Assembly: GCA_012729655.1 (NCBI GenBank)
Contig: JAAYCS010000061.1
Span: forward strand, 1 to 54,585
Direction: 5' to 3'
Length of the DNA: 54,585 nucleotides
DNA from: Desulfovibrionales bacterium
Lineage (GTDB): Bacteria; Desulfobacterota; Desulfovibrionia; Desulfovibrionales; Desulfomicrobiaceae
Positions 1 to 8,431 of the stretch are shown here, piece after piece. The position numbers and the translations under genes were made by a program. Below the pieces are notes generated by a model. The model was not told the DNA's origin and did not search any database. It was given only the letters and a program-made list of their open reading frames with translations. How positions within the stretch are numbered: position 1 is the first letter of the stretch; the number at the start of each line of letters is the position of its first letter.

Positions 1-791
1 AGGACCATGTAGGCGGAATGCCAGACCAGCTGCATCAGGCCCGCGGGCCAGGACACGCGCACCAGATAGGGAAGGGCCAGACGGATCCAACGCCATGGGG
101 CCAGGCTCTGCCCCGAAACCAGGCCACATCGGAACAGCATGACGACATTGTACACCGTGCCGCAGAAAACCGAGCCAAACGTGGCCCAGGCAATGCCCTT
201 GTACCCCAGGTTGGGCAGGCCCCACAAACCCAGCCCCAGGCCCAGATCGGCCACGGTGTTCACGGCCGTGACCAGGATCATGGAATAGAGGGGGATGGTC
301 ACGATCTTCTGGGCCCGGAAAAAGGAATTGCTGATGGTGAAGATGTAATAGGCCGGGAGAATGTAGAGGCTGACCTGCAGCAGGTATTCCGCGATGGGCA
401 TGACTTCGTCAGGCATGTTCAAAAGCTGCAGAAAATGCCTGTCCATCGCCAGTCCCAGGCCGAAGATGAGGACTCCCGAAACAAGACCGAGCCCGAGGCT
501 CAAGCCCACGAACCGCTTGATGCGGCGCGGCAATCCGGCCCCGGAACTCTGGCTGATGGCGGCCACGCTGCCGTTGGCCAGGGCCACGGCCACAACCATG
601 AAAAAAAACATGGCCTGACTCATGCCCCCCATGCAGGCCTGCACCTCCCGGCTGATGCGTCCCGCCACCCAGACATCGGCGAAGCCAATGAGAAAATGGA
701 AAAACATCATCACCACCTGGGGCCAGGCCAAGTTCCAGATGGTGGCGTACGGGGCGCTGTCCAGGCGCTTGTCGAATTCAATATCTCTCAT
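1..791 (-). CDS. MATE-family multidrug/Na+ antiporter, N-terminal part (runs off the window)
   Basis: Reading the minus strand from the ATG at 791 gives an open frame to the window edge, about 263 residues. The protein begins MRDIEFDKRLDSAPYATIWN and continues with repeated long hydrophobic segments (e.g. VVMMFFHFLIGFADVWVAGR and MSQAMFFFMVVAVALANGSV). This matches the N-terminal half of MATE exporters, which use a Na+ or H+ gradient to expel cationic drugs. A GGAG lies 7 nt upstream of the ATG. MATE proteins are usually about 450 residues, so the C-terminal half lies outside the window. It is divergent from the TraB-family gene across about 150 bp. Family confidence is good; the substrate cannot be told. 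Confidence 0.85.
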   Translation of the reverse strand, partial: MRDIEFDKRLDSAPYATIWNLAWPQVVMMFFHFLIGFADVWVAGRISREVQACMGGMSQAMFFFMVVAVALANGSVAAISQSSGAGLPRRIKRFVGLSLGLGLVSGVLIFGLGLAMDRHFLQLLNMPDEVMPIAEYLLQVSLYILPAYYIFTISNSFFRAQKIVTIPLYSMILVTAVNTVADLGLGLGLWGLPNLGYKGIAWATFGSVFCGTVYNVVMLFRCGLVSGQSLAPWRWIRLALPYLVRVSWPAGLMQLVWHSAYMV

Positions 792-942
792 GTCTGCTCC
801 GCTTGTGGTGGCCGGAATGCGTCAACATGTGCTCTTTGACAAGGAAAAATCTCCTCCGCGGCATGATTGTACGTGGGCTTGCTTTCCCCCGGGGCTACGG
901 ATAACGGAATTTGGCCTTCATGCATGAAAACGAGGTCCGATC

Positions 943-2115
943 GTGAGTTTCGAAAATCTTCCTGCTAGTGTCACCGTGGTCGAGGAAGGAGACAAACGCT
1001 TCTTCCTGGTCGGCACGGCCCATGTCTCCCTGGAAAGCGTCGAGGATGTGCGGCGGACCGTGGAACTGGTCAAGCCAGACTCCATCTGCGTGGAACTCTG
1101 CCCGGCCAGACACCAGAGCATGACCCGCCGGGATGACTGGCGCAAGATGGACATCTACAAGGTCATCAAGGAGGGCAAGGCGGTTTTCCTGCTGGTCCAG
1201 CTCGTGCTGCAGGCGTTTTACCGCAAGATCGGGGACAGGCTGGGGGTCCAGCCGGGCGCGGAAATGCTCGAAGGAGTTCGCCTGGCCGACGAAACCGGCG
1301 CCACCCTGGTCCTTGCGGACCGGGACGTGCAGGTCACCTTGAAGCGGGTCTGGGGATTCCTCGGCTTCTGGAAAAAATTCCAACTGTTGACCCAACTCCT
1401 GACCAGCATCTTCACCGACGAGGACGTGGACAAGTCCATGATCGAGGACATGAAAAAGCAGGACCAGCTGGCCTCCATCATGGGCACTTTCGCGGAAAAT
1501 TTCCCGCAGATCAAGGAGCGGCTCATCGACGAGCGGGACATCTACCTGGCCCAGAAAATCCGCATGGCCCCCGGCACGAACATCGTCGCCGTGGTCGGAG
1601 CCGGACACGTCCCGGGAATGCAGAAATACTTCGGGCAGGAAATTGACCTCTCTCCTCTGGAAGAGCTGCCCCCGCCATCCAAGTGGGGTGCGTTCTGGAA
1701 ATGGGGCCTGCCCGGTTTTTTCGTCGCGCTGCTCGGAATCGGCTTTTTCCGTGGCGGCGTTGAGACGTCCATGCAAGCCGCCTCTATCTGGGTGGTGGTC
1801 ACCGGTCTGCTGGCGGCCCTGGGATCGGCCGCGGCCCTCGGACATCCCCTGACCATCCTGTCCAGCTTCCTGGCCGCCCCCATCACCACGCTCCACCCCA
1901 TTCTCGCGGCGGGTTGGGTGGCAGGGCTGGTGCAGGCCTGGGTCAAGAAGCCCACGGTATCGGACCTGGAAGAACTCCCGACCAGCGTCCTGACCGTGAA
2001 GGGCTTCTGGACGAACCCGGTCAGCCGCATCCTGCTGGTGGTCGTCTTCGCCAACCTGGGAGCGACCATCGGCGTGTTCATCTCCAGCAGCATGATTGCG
2101 GCCAAGGTTTTCTGA
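943..2115 (+). CDS. TraB/PrgY-family membrane protein
   Basis: A 390-residue protein starting at GTG 943 with GAGG just upstream; the nearby ATG at 924 is out of frame. The N-terminal domain holds the family motif FFLVGTAHVSLESVEDV near residues 21-38 and CVELCPARH near 50-58. A second conserved stretch, IVAVVGAGHVPGM, lies near residue 213. The C-terminal third (about residues 240-390) carries several hydrophobic membrane segments. TraB/PrgY proteins are known from the enterococcal pheromone shutdown system and are widespread in bacteria and archaea. Their conserved His/Glu residues suggest a metalloprotease-like (Tiki/GumN-related) fold. The role in this organism is unknown. It is transcribed alone and converges on the TtcA-like gene. 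Confidence 0.85.
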   Translation: MSFENLPASVTVVEEGDKRFFLVGTAHVSLESVEDVRRTVELVKPDSICVELCPARHQSMTRRDDWRKMDIYKVIKEGKAVFLLVQLVLQAFYRKIGDRLGVQPGAEMLEGVRLADETGATLVLADRDVQVTLKRVWGFLGFWKKFQLLTQLLTSIFTDEDVDKSMIEDMKKQDQLASIMGTFAENFPQIKERLIDERDIYLAQKIRMAPGTNIVAVVGAGHVPGMQKYFGQEIDLSPLEELPPPSKWGAFWKWGLPGFFVALLGIGFFRGGVETSMQAASIWVVVTGLLAALGSAAALGHPLTILSSFLAAPITTLHPILAAGWVAGLVQAWVKKPTVSDLEELPTSVLTVKGFWTNPVSRILLVVVFANLGATIGVFISSSMIAAKVF

Positions 2116-2254
2116 ACCCGCTTAGCGGACCTGGCGCCCCGCCACGCCGGCTGAGCCGAAACTCGCGAACCCCTCCCGCGCACATGGTCCCGTCCGGCCC
2201 TGGGAGGCATCTCCGCCCGGCTGCAGACGCGAAATTTCCGACGCTGAAATGAAA

Positions 2255-3004
2255 TCAGGTCATGCCGGGCCAGGATTCCATTTGCCAACGCCGCAGGGCG
2301 TTGAACATGTTGGTGCGGATGCGTTTGTCCTTCCCGCACAGGCTCAGGGCACTCTCAAGGGTATCCGAGCGGGAGGTACTGTCCTTGGACGGGCACCTGT
2401 TCTCCCACACGGGCAGGTCCCATTGGCGGCACGCCTGGGTGATGGTGCTCTTGTCGAGCAGAAGCATGGGCCTGATCATGGTCAGCCTCCCCCCGAAATA
2501 CCCTTCCTTGGGCGCCAACCCATAGATCTTCCCTGTGTTGAGCATGTTCATGAAAAACGTGGACACGAGGTCGTCCGTATTGTGCCCCAGGGCCAGATGG
2601 GTCAGGTTGTATTGCCGGCAAAGGTCGAAAAGACGCTTGCGGCGGTGCCAGGCGCAAAAGAAACAGGGCGACTTCTTGCGATTCTCCGGGGAATGGGCCC
2701 GGGGGCCGAAGTCCGTCGTTTCCAGATGTCCGGCCACGCCATGAACTCTCATCCACTCCGCCAGGGGGGCGTGGGTCGAACCATCGAACCCGGGGTTGAG
2801 ATGGATGACAAAAAGCTCGATGGGAAAGGGGACGATGCGCTGGCGCATGGTCATGACCTGCAGCATGACCATGCTGTCGATCCCTCCGGACACGGCCAAA
2901 CCTATGCGCGCCCCGGGCCAGGCCATGCCTGCCTGCTGCATGATCTTTCCGGCCAGACCGAGGCAGGACTGCTGGGCATACTTGAGCTTTCCCCACTGGG
3001 CCAT
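2255..3004 (-). CDS. ttcA: TtcA-family tRNA 2-thiocytidine biosynthesis protein
   Basis: A 249-residue PP-loop ATPase. The nucleotide-binding signature SGGIDS is at residues 39-44. A CFFC pair is at 114-117, and a third cysteine occurs in RCPSKDSTSR towards the C-terminus. That three-cysteine arrangement is the one TtcA uses to hold the Fe-S cluster that thiolates cytidine 32 of tRNA. The HLALGHNTDDLVSTFF motif is also typical of TtcA rather than TilS. The ATG at 3004 is preceded by AGGAG. It is shorter than E. coli TtcA (about 310 aa) but complete at both ends. TtcA paralogues exist, so the exact tRNA substrate is inferred. It is divergent from rpoZ. Confidence 0.82.
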   Translation of the reverse strand: MAQWGKLKYAQQSCLGLAGKIMQQAGMAWPGARIGLAVSGGIDSMVMLQVMTMRQRIVPFPIELFVIHLNPGFDGSTHAPLAEWMRVHGVAGHLETTDFGPRAHSPENRKKSPCFFCAWHRRKRLFDLCRQYNLTHLALGHNTDDLVSTFFMNMLNTGKIYGLAPKEGYFGGRLTMIRPMLLLDKSTITQACRQWDLPVWENRCPSKDSTSRSDTLESALSLCGKDKRIRTNMFNALRRWQMESWPGMT

Positions 3005-3234
3005 GATCTTCTCCTGACCTTTCGGATTTGACAGATGCGAAACGGGTATTAGAATTTGAGTTCACATGCCGCTACAAAGCCAAAGCTGGCCTGTAAAGTG
3101 TTCTGTTGGCGGGCACGAATTGTGCATTGACAGCCACGCGGGGTTGTGCGTAGCAAGAAAAGTTATGCCTGACTCGACGAGGGCCGGGCATTTCTTTTGT
3201 CTTCAATGCATGTCGATATATACCTGGAGGGGAA

Positions 3235-3465
3235 ATGGCCAGAATAACTGTCGAAGATTGCTTGGAAAAGGTCAACAACAGATTTTTGATCGTGCAGATG
3301 GCCATCAAGCGGGTCAAGCAGTTTCACGAGGGGTACGATCCCCTGGTGAGCAGCAAGAACAAGGAAGTCGTGACCGCCCTGCGTGAAATCGCCGAGGGAA
3401 AAGTGTTGCCTGACGTGGAACACATCGAGAACTTCAGCTTCGAAGCGGATGACCAGGACGAATAA
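3235..3465 (+). CDS. rpoZ: RNA polymerase omega subunit
   Basis: A 76-residue protein beginning [20 protein letters not shown], the conserved omega N-terminus, with the [17 protein letters not shown] helix downstream. Omega helps assemble and stabilise the beta-prime subunit of RNA polymerase. The start is supported by GGAGGGG a few bases upstream. The stop codon overlaps the dnaJ start by one base (TAATG at 3463-3467), so the two are co-transcribed and translationally coupled. A TTGACA at 3127-3132 is a possible -35 element, but no convincing -10 follows it. Confidence 0.93.
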   Translation: MARITVEDCLEKVNNRFLIVQMAIKRVKQFHEGYDPLVSSKNKEVVTALREIAEGKVLPDVEHIENFSFEADDQDE

Positions 3466-4574
3466 TGGCGAACAAACGTGACTATTATGAGGTGCTTGGC
3501 GTTGGCCGGGAGGCTTCGGCCGACGAAATCAAGAGCGCCTACCGGAAACTGGCCTTCCAGTACCATCCGGACCGCAATCCCGACAACCCCGAGGCCGAGG
3601 ACAGGTTCAAGGAAGCGGCCGAAGCCTACGAGGTCCTGGGCGACGAGAGCAAACGCGCCCAGTACAACCGTTTTGGCCACTCCGGGGTCAACGGTCAAGG
3701 ATTCGGGGACCACTTCCATTCCGCGGACGACGTGTTCAGCGCTTTTGGCGATATTTTCGGCGATTTTTTCGGATTTGGAGCGGCTGCGGGATCGCGGCGC
3801 AGGCCTCGGGCCGGGGCCGATCTCCGCTACAACCTGACCGTGTCTTTCCGGGATGCGGCCAAAGGCACGGAAGTGGAGCTGAACATCCCCAAAAAGGAAG
3901 TCTGTTCCGAGTGTTCCGGGTCAGGCTCGGCCCCGGGGCACAGCCCAGAAACCTGCCAGCACTGCCGCGGTCAGGGTCAGGTCACCCAGAGCCAGGGCTT
4001 TTTCCGCATTTCCGTCCCCTGTCCGGTCTGTCGCGGGGAAGGCAAGGTCATCACCCACCCTTGCGCCAGGTGCCGCGGCCAGGGCATCGTGCAGACCAAC
4101 AAAAACCTCAAGGTGCGCATCCCTGCAGGGGTGGACAACGGCAATCGTCTGCGGCTCCGCGGCGAGGGCGAGCCAGGTGAGTTCGGCGGCCCCTACGGAG
4201 ACCTGTACGTCGTCATCTACGTGGAGGAAGACAAGATCTTCACCCGGCGTGGGCAGGATCTCGTCATTGTGGCGGACATCTCCATTGTGCAGGCCATCCT
4301 CGGATCCAAGATCGACGTGCCCACCCTGGATGACCCCGTAACGCTGGAAATCCCCAAGGGGACCCAGTCCGGCAAAATTCTGCGCATCAAGGGCATGGGG
4401 CTCCCGCACCTGGGCAGCAGCCAGAAGGGCGATCTCCTGGTCGAGGTATCGGTGCGCATTCCCACCAGCGTGACCAAGAAGCAGGAAGAGCTGCTGCGGG
4501 AGTTTGAAAAGCTGGAGGACAAGCGCCCCTTGAACAAGGTCAAGGATTTTTTCAAGAAGGCCATGGGCGATTAG
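3465..4574 (+). CDS. dnaJ: Chaperone DnaJ (class I Hsp40)
   Basis: A 369-residue type I J-protein. The J domain (residues 1-70) has the HPD tripeptide in YHPDRNP, which stimulates DnaK ATPase. A Gly/Phe-rich linker follows ([20 protein letters not shown] region). Four zinc-binding repeats of the CxxCxGxG type come next: [24 protein letters not shown] and CARCRGQG. The two C-terminal beta-barrel substrate-binding domains complete it. Length and order are standard. It is coupled to rpoZ by a one-base overlap and followed by an intrinsic terminator. dnaK and grpE are not in the window, so this dnaJ is not part of a heat-shock operon here. Confidence 0.95.
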   Translation: MANKRDYYEVLGVGREASADEIKSAYRKLAFQYHPDRNPDNPEAEDRFKEAAEAYEVLGDESKRAQYNRFGHSGVNGQGFGDHFHSADDVFSAFGDIFGDFFGFGAAAGSRRRPRAGADLRYNLTVSFRDAAKGTEVELNIPKKEVCSECSGSGSAPGHSPETCQHCRGQGQVTQSQGFFRISVPCPVCRGEGKVITHPCARCRGQGIVQTNKNLKVRIPAGVDNGNRLRLRGEGEPGEFGGPYGDLYVVIYVEEDKIFTRRGQDLVIVADISIVQAILGSKIDVPTLDDPVTLEIPKGTQSGKILRIKGMGLPHLGSSQKGDLLVEVSVRIPTSVTKKQEELLREFEKLEDKRPLNKVKDFFKKAMGD

Positions 4575-4592
4575 GCCAAACATTTGCGCTGC

Positions 4593-4630
4593 AGGGCCGG
4601 AAAGCTTGTCTTCCGGCCCTTCTGCTTTGT
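4593..4630 (+). terminator. Intrinsic terminator after dnaJ
   Basis: A perfect 10-bp inverted repeat, AGGGCCGGAA (4593-4602) and TTCCGGCCCT (4611-4620) with an 8-nt loop, is followed by a T-rich stretch (TCTGCTTTGT). It lies 19 bp after the dnaJ stop. It also lies inside the possible N-terminal extension of moaC, which argues for the downstream moaC start. Confidence 0.8.
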
Positions 4631-4640
4631 GGAGCGGACG

Positions 4641-5120
4641 ATGGATGAAAAACTGACCCATATCGACGAATCCGGAAACGTGGTCATGGTCGACGTCGGG
4701 GACAAAACCGACACCAAGCGCAGGGCCGTGGTCAAGGCTCGTGTGCTCCTGAACGCCCACACCTTCGGCCTGCTGACGAAAAACGCCTTGCCCAAGGGCG
4801 ACGTGCTGACCACGGCCAAGATCGCCGGCATCCTGGCCGCCAAACGGACCTCGGAACTGATCCCCATGTGCCACCCCATTTTCCTGTCCAAGGTGGACGT
4901 GCGTCTCACCCCGGTCCCAACGGACTTCAGCATCGACGTCGAGGCCGAGGCCCGGACCACCGGGCCGACGGGAGTGGAAATGGAGGCCCTGGTCGCCGCC
5001 CAGGTGGCGGCCATGACGGTTTACGATATGTGCAAGGCTGTCCAGCGCGACATCCGCATCACTGATTGCCGGCTGACCCACAAAAGCGGTGGAAAAAGCG
5101 GCGAATTCAACGCTGCGTAA
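4641..5120 (+). CDS. moaC: Cyclic pyranopterin monophosphate synthase MoaC
   Basis: A 159-residue protein starting at ATG 4641, preceded by GGAG. The longer frame from TTG 4584 would translate through the dnaJ terminator and is rejected. Conserved MoaC motifs are present: MVDVGDKTDTKRRAV near the N-terminus, SELIPMCHPI in the middle, GVEMEALVAAQVAAMTVYDM, and the C-terminal LTHKSGGKSGEF with its catalytic lysines. MoaC works after the radical SAM enzyme MoaA to make cyclic pyranopterin monophosphate, the first stable intermediate of molybdenum/tungsten cofactor synthesis. No other moa gene is adjacent. Confidence 0.95.
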   Translation: MDEKLTHIDESGNVVMVDVGDKTDTKRRAVVKARVLLNAHTFGLLTKNALPKGDVLTTAKIAGILAAKRTSELIPMCHPIFLSKVDVRLTPVPTDFSIDVEAEARTTGPTGVEMEALVAAQVAAMTVYDMCKAVQRDIRITDCRLTHKSGGKSGEFNAA

Positions 5121-5227
5121 TCCTGAGTAAGCCGTTGCCCCGCGCGGCCATCGCTGCGGATCACACTGACGAAAACCTGACCGTGTCCGACCCCGGAGGC
5201 CCCTGGTTATCCATTGGAATGGCGAAC

Positions 5228-5255
5228 TTGCCATGATTCGCAGGTGTGCTATGAT
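5228..5255 (+). promoter_or_regulatory. Candidate sigma-70 promoter for uspA
   Basis: TTGCCA (5228-5233) and TATGAT (5250-5255) are separated by 16 bp. Each differs from the consensus at one position. The -10 ends 50 bp before the uspA start, giving a plausible leader that includes AGGAGG. Confidence 0.6.
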
Positions 5256-5305
5256 TTTTTCACTTTCATTCCACCAGAAATCCAAAGCCTGCCAGGAGGA
5301 AACCT

Positions 5306-5749
5306 ATGTCAATGTTCACCAAGATTCTGTGCCCAGTGGACTTTTCTGAAAACAGCACAGCCATCGCCGAGACGGCACGGGAGTTCGCCCTCAAATTCGA
5401 TGCAGAGGTCCTCGTCGTCTATGTGGCTCCATCCATGATCCAGTATGAGATTTTTGACCTCCCCGCCGCCTCGCTTCCGCAACTGGTGGGCGACATCGTC
5501 AGTGGGGCGGAAAAGACCATGGCCGACTTCGTGGCCAAGCACTTCCCTGACGTCAAGGCGACAGGAAAGGTCGTCAGCGGCGACGCTGCGGATTCCATCG
5601 TCAATCTGTCCCAGACCGAAAAGGCGGACATGATCATCATGGCCACCCACGGCCGTCAGGGACTGAACCGCCTGCTTTTCGGGTCCGTGGCCGAAAAAGT
5701 CGTCAAAACCGCCACAGTGCCGGTCATGACCATCCGCCCCCAGGAATAA
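5306..5749 (+). CDS. Universal stress protein, UspA family
   Basis: A 147-residue single-domain Usp. It begins MFTKILCPVDFSENS, the conserved first strand and D-x-S element. It ends with the ATP-binding motif G-x2-G-x9-GS in ATHGRQGLNRLLFGSVAEKV, followed by VPVMTIRP. Proteins with this motif usually bind ATP. Usp proteins are cytoplasmic dimers induced by growth arrest and stress; the precise function here is unknown. AGGAGG lies 8 nt before the start. It has its own candidate promoter upstream and a GC hairpin directly after the stop. Confidence 0.92.
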   Translation: MSMFTKILCPVDFSENSTAIAETAREFALKFDAEVLVVYVAPSMIQYEIFDLPAASLPQLVGDIVSGAEKTMADFVAKHFPDVKATGKVVSGDAADSIVNLSQTEKADMIIMATHGRQGLNRLLFGSVAEKVVKTATVPVMTIRPQE

Positions 5750-5756
5750 GAACACC

Positions 5757-5787
5757 GCGGCCCTGTCCAAAGGGGCCGCCCTCCTTC
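5757..5787 (+). terminator. Probable terminator after the usp gene
   Basis: GCGGCCC (5757-5763) pairs with GGGCCGC (5773-5779) around a 9-nt loop, followed by CCTCCTT. The T-tract is weak. The hairpin ends 10 bp before the next ATG, so it may equally shape the leader of the ABC permease gene. Confidence 0.5.
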
Positions 5788-5788
5788 C

Positions 5789-6571
5789 ATGTCGCTTCTA
5801 CGTCTTTTTCGACCCCGCGGTCCCTGTGGCACTTGTTGTTCCGTGCTGGCCTACGCCATGACCATGGCCGTACTGGCGTGGGCCGTGTTGCGTGGCGCTG
5901 AAAACATGGGGTATAATTGGCAATGGTTCCGCATCCCCCGCTACCTTCTTGCCCCTGACGGGGGACCCGGGCCCCTGCTGCAGGGTGCAGGCATGACGCT
6001 GCTGATTTCCGCCATGGGTTTTGTGGGGGCGTCCATCCTGGCACTTGCCACGGCCCTGCTGCGGCTGTCTCGATCCACTGTCGGGCGTGCGCTGGCCCGG
6101 ACTTATCTGGAAGTGATCCGCAATACACCCCTGCTGGTTCAGATTTTCTTTATCTATTTTGTCCTCGGCCCTCTTTTCGATCTGAACCGCCTGGCGGCCG
6201 CAGTACTTGCCCTCGCCCTGTTCGAGGGGGCCTATGCGTCGGAAGTGATCCGGGCCGGTATCCTGGCCATTCCCAAAGGCCAATGGGAAGGGGCCCTCAG
6301 CCTGGGCATGCGCACCGTGGATGTCTACCTGCATGTCATTCTGCCCCAGGCCCTGCGCCATGTTCTTCCGCCCTTGACCAGCCAGGGCGTGTCCCTCATC
6401 AAGGATTCGGCCCTGGTCTCCACCATTGCCATTTTTGATCTGACCATGCATGGACAGGCCATCGTGGCCGAGACGTTCCTCAGTTTTGAAGTCTGGTTCA
6501 CCGTGGCGGCCATATATCTCGTCTTCACGCTTCTGCTCTCGTCCCTGGCCAGGACGATGGAGCGGGTCTAA
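5789..6571 (+). CDS. Polar amino-acid ABC transporter permease (HisM/GlnP type)
   Basis: A 260-residue inner-membrane protein with an N-terminal membrane segment, then a typical HisM-type core. Conserved elements are TYLEVIRNTPLLVQIFFIYF, then FEGAYASEVIRAGILAIPKGQWEGALSLGM (the EAA loop that contacts the ATPase), then LPQALRHVLPPLTSQGVSLIKDSALVS. It would form the membrane channel together with the second permease at 7391. The three genes run in the order permease, binding protein, permease with tight spacing. No ATP-binding subunit is encoded beside them, which is unusual. The substrate is probably a polar amino acid, but which one cannot be told. Confidence 0.9.
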   Translation: MSLLRLFRPRGPCGTCCSVLAYAMTMAVLAWAVLRGAENMGYNWQWFRIPRYLLAPDGGPGPLLQGAGMTLLISAMGFVGASILALATALLRLSRSTVGRALARTYLEVIRNTPLLVQIFFIYFVLGPLFDLNRLAAAVLALALFEGAYASEVIRAGILAIPKGQWEGALSLGMRTVDVYLHVILPQALRHVLPPLTSQGVSLIKDSALVSTIAIFDLTMHGQAIVAETFLSFEVWFTVAAIYLVFTLLLSSLARTMERV

Positions 6572-6587
6572 ACTTTTTGGAGGTTTC

Positions 6588-7394
6588 ATGTTCCGAGTAT
6601 TTGCCCTGCTTTGCTGTATCCTTTTGACAAGCGGACTGTCCGTCCATGGCCATGCTGCCGACAAGAGCGTCCTGGACCACGTTCTGGAGCGCGGTGTCCT
6701 TCGCGTCGGGTTCGACACCTTCGTGCCCTGGGCCATGAAGGACAAGAACGGGGAATATATCGGATTTGAAGTTGACGTGGCCAGGCGGCTGGCTGAAGAC
6801 ATGGGTGTCAAGGTCGAATTCGTGCCCACCAAATGGTCGGGCATCATTCCGGCCCTGTTGACGGGCAAATTCGACATCATCATCGGCGGCATGGGTATTC
6901 TGCCCAGCCGCAACCTGAAGGTGAACTTCAGCACCCCATATGAATTTTCCGGCATGTCCATGGTGGCCAGCGCAACCGCCGCACCGGGGCTCTCCAGCCT
7001 GGCCGACTTCAACAAAGGCGATGTGACCCTGGCCGTCAAAACCGGGGCAACTTCCGTGGCAGCAGCCAAGAAGCACATGCCCCTGGCTACCTTGCGCATG
7101 TTCGACGACGAGGCCCAGGCCCTGCAGGAAGTGCTCAACGGCCGAGCCCATGCCATGGTCGCCTCGGCACCCTTTCCGGAGCACCAGGCCGCCCGGAACC
7201 CGAAGGCCCTTTATCTGCCCCTGGGCGGGAAGACCTTCACCAAGGAGCCCATTGGATTTGCCATCCGCAAGGGAGACGTGGATTTTCTGAACTATGTGAA
7301 CAACTGGGTGCTGGTGGTCGAATCCGATGGCTGGCTGGCTGAACGATACGCCTACTGGTTCACGACTGTGGATTGGGAATCGAAAATCAAGTGA
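6588..7394 (+). CDS. Periplasmic amino-acid-binding protein (SBP_bac_3 family)
   Basis: A 268-residue protein with a clear signal peptide (MFRVFALLCCILLTSGLSVHGHA, cleavage after HA). The mature protein opens with VLDHVLERGVLRVGFDTFVPWAMKDKNGEYIGFEVDVARRLAEDMG, in which the last stretch is the classic family signature. The start at ATG 6588 follows TTGGAGG; a longer open frame starts inside the upstream permease and lacks the signal peptide at its N-terminus. It captures the substrate in the periplasm and delivers it to the two flanking permeases. Its stop overlaps the start of the next permease (GTGA at 7391-7394). Confidence 0.92.
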   Translation: MFRVFALLCCILLTSGLSVHGHAADKSVLDHVLERGVLRVGFDTFVPWAMKDKNGEYIGFEVDVARRLAEDMGVKVEFVPTKWSGIIPALLTGKFDIIIGGMGILPSRNLKVNFSTPYEFSGMSMVASATAAPGLSSLADFNKGDVTLAVKTGATSVAAAKKHMPLATLRMFDDEAQALQEVLNGRAHAMVASAPFPEHQAARNPKALYLPLGGKTFTKEPIGFAIRKGDVDFLNYVNNWVLVVESDGWLAERYAYWFTTVDWESKIK

Positions 7395-8308
7395 TCCGCC
7401 CAGGATGCCCGGAACCCAATGGCGTCTTCCGGGCTCCACATCGCCTTGGCCCCAGGCTGGCCAGGCTGGACATCATCCTCCTTGCCCTGCTCACGGCCAG
7501 CGTCGGGGTCGTTGTCTGGCGGGCGAGCGGACTGGGTGCCTATGCCTGGGAGTGGGGTACCCTCTGGCAGTACATCCTTCGCCCCGACGGGCACCCTGGC
7601 CTCCTGCTCCAAGGTCTCCTGACCACCATCCGTCTGACCTGCTGGTCCTCCCTTCTGGCCCTTTTCCTGGGATGCTGCGCCGGACTGGCCCGGAGCAGTC
7701 CAAGCCTCTACCTTCGCCTCGTGAGCGGCACGTACGTCGAGTTGTGCCGGAACCTCCCTCCCCTGGTCCTCGTCTTTCTCTGTTATTTCTTTCTGGCAGA
7801 GCAGATCACCCCGTCCCTGGGCCTGCAGGATGCGGTGCGCTCATCCCCCCCATGGATCAAGCAGGGGGCGACATTCCTGCTTGGACATGTGGACCAGATC
7901 GATGCGTTCCTCACTGCCACCATCACCCTGGGGCTGTACGAAGGGGCCTATATGGCTGAAATCGTGCGTGGCGGCATCCGGTCCGTGGACGCCGGACAAT
8001 GGGAGGCCGGCAAGGCCCTGGGATTTCCGCGCGGTCCGATGCTTGTGCACATCATCATGCCCCAGGCCGTCCGGACCATGCTGCCTCCCCTGGCCGGGCA
8101 GGTCATCTCCACCATCAAGGATTCCGCCATCGTTTCCGTCATCTCCATCCAAGAGCTGACATTTCAGGGATCCCAGCTCATGGCCACGACCTATCTGACC
8201 TTTGAAGTCTGGACCTGCGTGGCGCTGCTCTATTTCGCCCTGACCTTCACCTGCTCCCTGGCCGCTGCCAGGCTGGAACATCGTCTCCGCGACCGCTACA
8301 GCCTCTGA
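7391..8308 (+). CDS. Polar amino-acid ABC transporter permease, second subunit
   Basis: 305 residues from GTG 7391, which overlaps the binding-protein stop as GTGA. A TTG at 7373 is a possible but less likely earlier start. The sequence parallels the first permease: YVELCRNLPPLVLVFLCYFF, EGAYMAEIVRGGIRSVDAGQWEAGKALGF (the EAA loop) and MPQAVRTMLPPLAGQVISTIKDSAIVSVIS. It has a longer N-terminal region and an insertion around residues 140-165. It pairs with the first permease to form the channel. The gene ends 123 bp before the convergent radical SAM gene. Confidence 0.9.
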   Translation: MIRPGCPEPNGVFRAPHRLGPRLARLDIILLALLTASVGVVVWRASGLGAYAWEWGTLWQYILRPDGHPGLLLQGLLTTIRLTCWSSLLALFLGCCAGLARSSPSLYLRLVSGTYVELCRNLPPLVLVFLCYFFLAEQITPSLGLQDAVRSSPPWIKQGATFLLGHVDQIDAFLTATITLGLYEGAYMAEIVRGGIRSVDAGQWEAGKALGFPRGPMLVHIIMPQAVRTMLPPLAGQVISTIKDSAIVSVISIQELTFQGSQLMATTYLTFEVWTCVALLYFALTFTCSLAAARLEHRLRDRYSL

Positions 8309-8431
8309 CCGCCGGCTTGTCTGACAACATACCCCCCCGTTTCCAGGCGTGGATGGCCCGGGCTCCGTCCCGGATCTGTCCCGCCCCGGTGCCCCGACCC
8401 GCAAAAAAACGTCACCAGACCCGCACCTGCA

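Noticed and set aside
4584-4640. A longer N-terminus for MoaC starting at TTG 4584
   Set aside because: It would translate the dnaJ terminator hairpin; ATG 4641 has a GGAG and matches the usual MoaC start.
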